Part shown: positions 24,236 to 24,448 of the stretch, piece after piece
Layout: each line of letters starts with the position of its first letter
Position numbering within the stretch: position 1 is the first letter of the stretch
Source: a virus
Strand: one strand, 5' to 3'
Virus record (IMG/VR): IMGVR_UViG_3300025543_000207
Span: 1-24,448 of that record
Length of the DNA stretch: 24,448 nt
Translations under genes and position numbers: made by a program
The notes under the pieces: model-generated
What the model was told of the DNA's origin: nothing
What the model saw: the letters and a program-made list of their open reading frames with translations, nothing else
The model's database searches: none

Positions 24236-24448
24236 ATGGCAATAGATTTAACACCAAAAGCAGATGCAACTTTAGTAGCACAGTCGTATAGAATGGGTAT
24301 GGCTGGTGTACCAAAAGACCTTAGCAAGACATTTGAAGGTATGTCTAAAAGCTACGCAGAGTCAATGAAAATTATAGGTGAAGTTGGTAACAACATTAGC
24401 CAAACGGTAGGTAAGCTAGCGGGCGAAGCAATAAAACAAGGAATAGAA
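24236..24448 (+). CDS. Start of a probable internal virion protein, cut off by the window
   Basis: The first 71 residues of an open frame running off the right edge. It starts ATGGC, 14 bases after the previous stop, behind the A-rich spacer AACAAAAAAATAAA. The sequence begins MAIDLTPKADATLVAQSYRM and continues GMAGVPKDLSKTFEGMSKSY, with a helical, small-residue character like the preceding protein. The 'ADATLV...A..GVPKDLS.TFE.M..SY' pattern occurs in internal or structural proteins of marine phages (from memory). It is likely the next ejection or cargo protein and probably long. Confidence 0.65.
   Translation, partial: MAIDLTPKADATLVAQSYRMGMAGVPKDLSKTFEGMSKSYAESMKIIGEVGNNISQTVGKLAGEAIKQGIE

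Noticed and set aside
1-24448. Alternative genetic code (TAG or TGA read as an amino acid), known in some crAss-like phages
   Set aside because: TAG ends the genes at 1733 and 23098 and TGA ends those at 2739 and 22754, each at a sensible protein end beside the next start, and no gene is broken by in-frame TAG or TGA.
1-24448. tRNA genes, CRISPR arrays, insertion sequences, attachment sites or a diversity-generating retroelement
   Set aside because: No gap exceeds 65 bases, so there is no room for tRNAs outside genes; I saw no regular direct repeats with spacers, no transposase, integrase or reverse transcriptase, and no long repeated pair suggesting template and variable regions.

Overview
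The window is 24.4 kb of a tightly packed, AT-rich, single-strand (all plus) structural module of a tailed dsDNA phage. The large terminase subunit, portal, major capsid protein, ring proteins and a giant muzzle-type tail protein have the order and recognisable signature motifs of crAss-like phages (order Crassvirales). The tail-associated proteins (GNAT-like protein, Ala/Gln-rich ejection-type protein, LamG-type and 'GYYASITMKN' proteins) look like those common in uncultured marine phages. Most likely this is a marine or other environmental crAss-like podovirus. A Bacteroidetes (probably flavobacterial) host is inferred: none of the starts I checked has a Shine-Dalgarno sequence, the starts follow A/T-only leaders, and most begin ATGG. 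TAA, TAG and TGA all act as stops, so the standard code appears to be in use.

Layout: 1-211 is the end of a holin-like membrane protein. 213-1396 holds two small structural or decoration proteins, the second with a LamG/concanavalin-like fold. 1431-2739 is a run of small overlapping genes: a coiled-coil protein, a small unknown protein, a tandem GroES-like co-chaperonin, and a helical protein that may be the small terminase subunit. 2736-10058 is the packaging and capsid core: terminase large subunit, portal, scaffold, major capsid protein. 10067-10092 is a strong UUCG hairpin terminator right after the capsid gene. 10122-10958 is an unrecognised conserved-looking gene, followed by a second UUCG hairpin. 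11021-21503 is the connector and tail: two ring/adaptor proteins and the 2733-residue muzzle protein. 21522-23098 holds two virion-associated beta-rich proteins. 23147-24448 holds a GNAT-like protein, an ejection-type protein and the start of another internal virion protein.

The genes form one late operon. The terminase pulls DNA through the portal into a shell of capsid protein assembled on the scaffold. The ring proteins and muzzle close the portal and build the short tail. The Ala/Gln-rich proteins at the right end probably travel in the particle and are ejected. The holin-like gene at the left end would serve lysis.

The most unusual features are: (1) a roughly 730-residue insertion of beta-sandwich, carbohydrate-binding-like domains between the two conserved parts of the muzzle protein; (2) a roughly 230-residue insertion of similar character in the 518-residue ring protein; (3) a phage-encoded tandem GroES-like protein next to the terminase; (4) a short sequence motif shared by the portal C-terminus and the scaffold N-terminus; and (5) paired UUCG hairpins and two recurring A/T-only leader types at gene starts. 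No gene-free stretch exceeds 65 bases.
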